This document shows positions 39,119 to 41,179 of a stretch of 41,179 nt of DNA, one piece after another. Origin of the DNA: Pseudomonadota bacterium (GTDB lineage Bacteria; Pseudomonadota; Gammaproteobacteria; Burkholderiales; Burkholderiaceae_C); assembly GCA_021807445.1 (NCBI GenBank), contig JAKBCY010000004.1:1-41179 (forward strand), in the 5' to 3' direction. Both the position numbers and the translations under genes were made by a program. Numbering within the stretch: position 1 is the stretch's first letter; each line of letters begins with the position of its first letter. The notes under the pieces are model-generated. The model saw only the letters and a program-made list of their open reading frames with translations, was not told where the DNA came from and did not search any database.

Positions 39119-40528
39119 ATGAATTATCCCGACCCCACCCTCCTCGTTCGCTGCGCACAACGCCGCGGACGCCTCGCCGCGCAAATGGCGCGAACCGGCG
39201 GTGGTGTCGCCATCGTGCCCACAGCGCCCGAAGTCATGCGCAACCGCGACAGCGACTATCCGTACCGGCACGATAGCTATTTCTATTACCTGAGCGGCTT
39301 CAGTGAGCCACAAAGCGTCCTGGTCCTGGTTGTCGAACCCGACGGCAGCAGCCACAGCACCCTCTTTTGCCGCGCCAAGGATCCCGAGCGCGAGATATGG
39401 GACGGCATTCGCTTCGGTCCGGACGCGGCCCGCGAGGTCTTCGGTTTTGATGCTGCCCGACCCGTGGCCGAGCTTGATGCGGAGGTGCCTCCGCTCCTGG
39501 CGGACCGAGCCGGGGTGTGGTGGCCTTTTGCTGTGCACACCGGGTTTGAGACTCGGGTCGAGCAGTGGCTTGCCGCCGTACGTGGCCAGTCGCGGGCGGG
39601 GCATCGCGCGCCAGCCGCGCAGTATGACCTGTGCGCCTTGCTGGACGAGATGCGCCTGTTCAAGGATGACTTTGAGCTGTCCGTGATCCGGCGTGCCGCA
39701 GCGATTTCAGCCGCTGGCCACCGCCGGGCCATGCAGGCCAGCGGTCGCGGATGCCGCCAGCCACCGTCGGGGGGACTGCGTGAATACCACCTTGAAGCCG
39801 AACTGCTGCACGCGTTCCGCGCAGGTGGCGCGCAAGCCCCGGCCTATGGCAGCATCGTCGCCGCTGGGGCCAATGCGTGCATCCTGCATTACCGCGCCGA
39901 CAGCGCACCGGTCACCCCGGATCAACTCGTGCTGATCGACGCTGCCTGTGAGCTCGATGGCTACGCCAGCGACATCACCCGCACATTCCCGGCAGACGGC
40001 CGTTTTTACGGCCCACAGCGCACGCTGTACGCCATCGTGCTCGAGGCGCAAGAGGCGGCCCTGGCCGCCGCCCGCGCCGGCAACCGTTTCCATGAGCCGC
40101 ATGACGCCGCGTTGCGCGTGCTGGCACAAGGCCTTCTCGATACGGGACTTGTGGCGCGCGATACCGCGCCTGACGTGGACGCCGTGATTGCCACGGGCGC
40201 CTACCGCCGCTTTTACATGCACCGAACCAGTCACTGGATGGGCATGGACGTGCACGATTGCGGCGACTACGCGGAACCCGGTGAGCCCGCGCAGACCCAG
40301 CCTGACGGCACGACGCGCCCAGCGGCGCGGATCCTTCGTCCGGGCATGGTGATGACCATCGAACCGGGTCTGTACATCCGAGCGGCCGCGGACGTTCCTG
40401 CCGCCTTCCACGACATCGGCATCCGCATCGAGGACGACGTACTCATCGGTGAGAACCGTTGTGAGGTGCTCACCGCAATGGCGCCCAAGACCATCGCCGA
40501 AATCGAAGACTGGATGCAAGCGGGCTGA
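39119..40528 (+). CDS. pepP: Xaa-Pro aminopeptidase (PepP, M24B)
   Basis: IVPTAPEVMRNRDSDYPYRHDSYFYYLSGF...LVLIDAACELDGYASDITRTFPADG...HWMGMDVHDCGDY...GMVMTIEPGLYI. Confidence 0.95.
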   Translation: MNYPDPTLLVRCAQRRGRLAAQMARTGGGVAIVPTAPEVMRNRDSDYPYRHDSYFYYLSGFSEPQSVLVLVVEPDGSSHSTLFCRAKDPEREIWDGIRFGPDAAREVFGFDAARPVAELDAEVPPLLADRAGVWWPFAVHTGFETRVEQWLAAVRGQSRAGHRAPAAQYDLCALLDEMRLFKDDFELSVIRRAAAISAAGHRRAMQASGRGCRQPPSGGLREYHLEAELLHAFRAGGAQAPAYGSIVAAGANACILHYRADSAPVTPDQLVLIDAACELDGYASDITRTFPADGRFYGPQRTLYAIVLEAQEAALAAARAGNRFHEPHDAALRVLAQGLLDTGLVARDTAPDVDAVIATGAYRRFYMHRTSHWMGMDVHDCGDYAEPGEPAQTQPDGTTRPAARILRPGMVMTIEPGLYIRAAADVPAAFHDIGIRIEDDVLIGENRCEVLTAMAPKTIAEIEDWMQAG

Positions 40529-41179
40529 TGCCAAGGCATGCCATGCGCAGTGTTTCTCTCCATCCGTCGACCCAGGCCGCGCGCGAGCGGGCCATCGGGC
40601 ACGCGCCGGGCCTGAACGCCCAGCCGTTCCGCGTGGCCGTCATTGGCGCCGGCCCTGTCGGCCTGAGCATGGCCCTGCACCTGCAACGATTGGGCGCAGG
40701 GGTCGACGTCACGGTCTTCGATGCCATGCCTGACCCCAACGCGGCATTGGCCGATCCGCGTGTCTTGGCCTTGTCGGAAGGCAGTAGGCAGTTGCTCGCG
40801 GCGGCTGGCGCTTGGCCCGATGCTGCTGCAACGGCCATTACGCGCATCCACGTTTCGCAAGCCGCGCCCGGTCTGGCTGCACTGCCTCGCGTGTGGCTCA
40901 ACGCGCAGGAGGCCGGATTGCCGGCGCTCGGCTACACGCTGCGCTACGGGGAATTGCTCAAGGCTCTGCGGGCGGCGGCGCTCCAAGCGTGCATCAAGGT
41001 GCAATACGGCCAACCCATGCAAGCGCTGCCGGCCGAAGGCGGCGTGCTTTTGCGTCAGGCGTCTGCTGAAGATGAGGGGAAGCCCGCGCGCGCACAAGGC
41101 TTGCCGGCCAAGTCACCGGCAGCAACGTGCGAGCTTGCCCTTCTCGCCGAAGGTGGCGCCTTTCATACCCAGACGCCAC
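40528..41179 (+). CDS. UbiH/UbiF/VisC-family FAD-dependent monooxygenase (partial, runs off the right edge)
   Basis: Frame open to the window end, so absent from the ORF track: FRVAVIGAGPVGLSMALHLQRLGAGVDVTVFDA...DPRVLALSEGSRQLLAAAGAW...YTLRYGELLKAL. ATG 40528 overlaps the pepP stop (TGATG); ATG 40543 is an alternative. Confidence 0.85.
   Translation, partial: MPRHAMRSVSLHPSTQAARERAIGHAPGLNAQPFRVAVIGAGPVGLSMALHLQRLGAGVDVTVFDAMPDPNAALADPRVLALSEGSRQLLAAAGAWPDAAATAITRIHVSQAAPGLAALPRVWLNAQEAGLPALGYTLRYGELLKALRAAALQACIKVQYGQPMQALPAEGGVLLRQASAEDEGKPARAQGLPAKSPAATCELALLAEGGAFHTQTP

Overview
The window is a gene-dense, high-GC bacterial chromosome segment. Gene content and synteny look betaproteobacterial (Burkholderiales-like). 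It is mostly conserved housekeeping genes: ybeD-like/DUF493, D-amino acid aminotransferase and a LuxR-type response regulator; phoH-ybeY-lnt-glyQ-glyS-gmhB-plsC-YgjP-like-gloA; hslR; a CaiB/BaiF CoA-transferase; yajC-secD-secF; smg, LysM protein, def-fmt-htpX; purB, GST, pncC-pgpA-thiL, maeB; rsmA-surA-lptD; amgK-murU-pepP-ubiH-like (truncated at the right edge). The left edge appears to be the promoter and leader of a minus-strand rRNA operon whose 16S gene lies just outside the window. The main accessory element is a secreted RNase Sa/barnase-like ribonuclease whose 3' end overlaps a barstar-like inhibitor gene. Observations worth a second look: at least four genes (gmhB, smg, purB, thiL) have a -10-like hexamer exactly 6 nt before the ATG and no Shine-Dalgarno, suggesting leaderless mRNAs; there are several breaks of the usual synteny (no dprA/topA near smg, a 417-bp spacer in glyQ-glyS, no pdxA in surA-rsmA); there are perfect hairpins in noncoding regions, a G8 tract before hslR, and a 9-bp-period TGCAC repeat. 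No CRISPR array, tRNA, IS element or phage was recognised. All calls come from reading the sequence and supplied translations; no database search was run.
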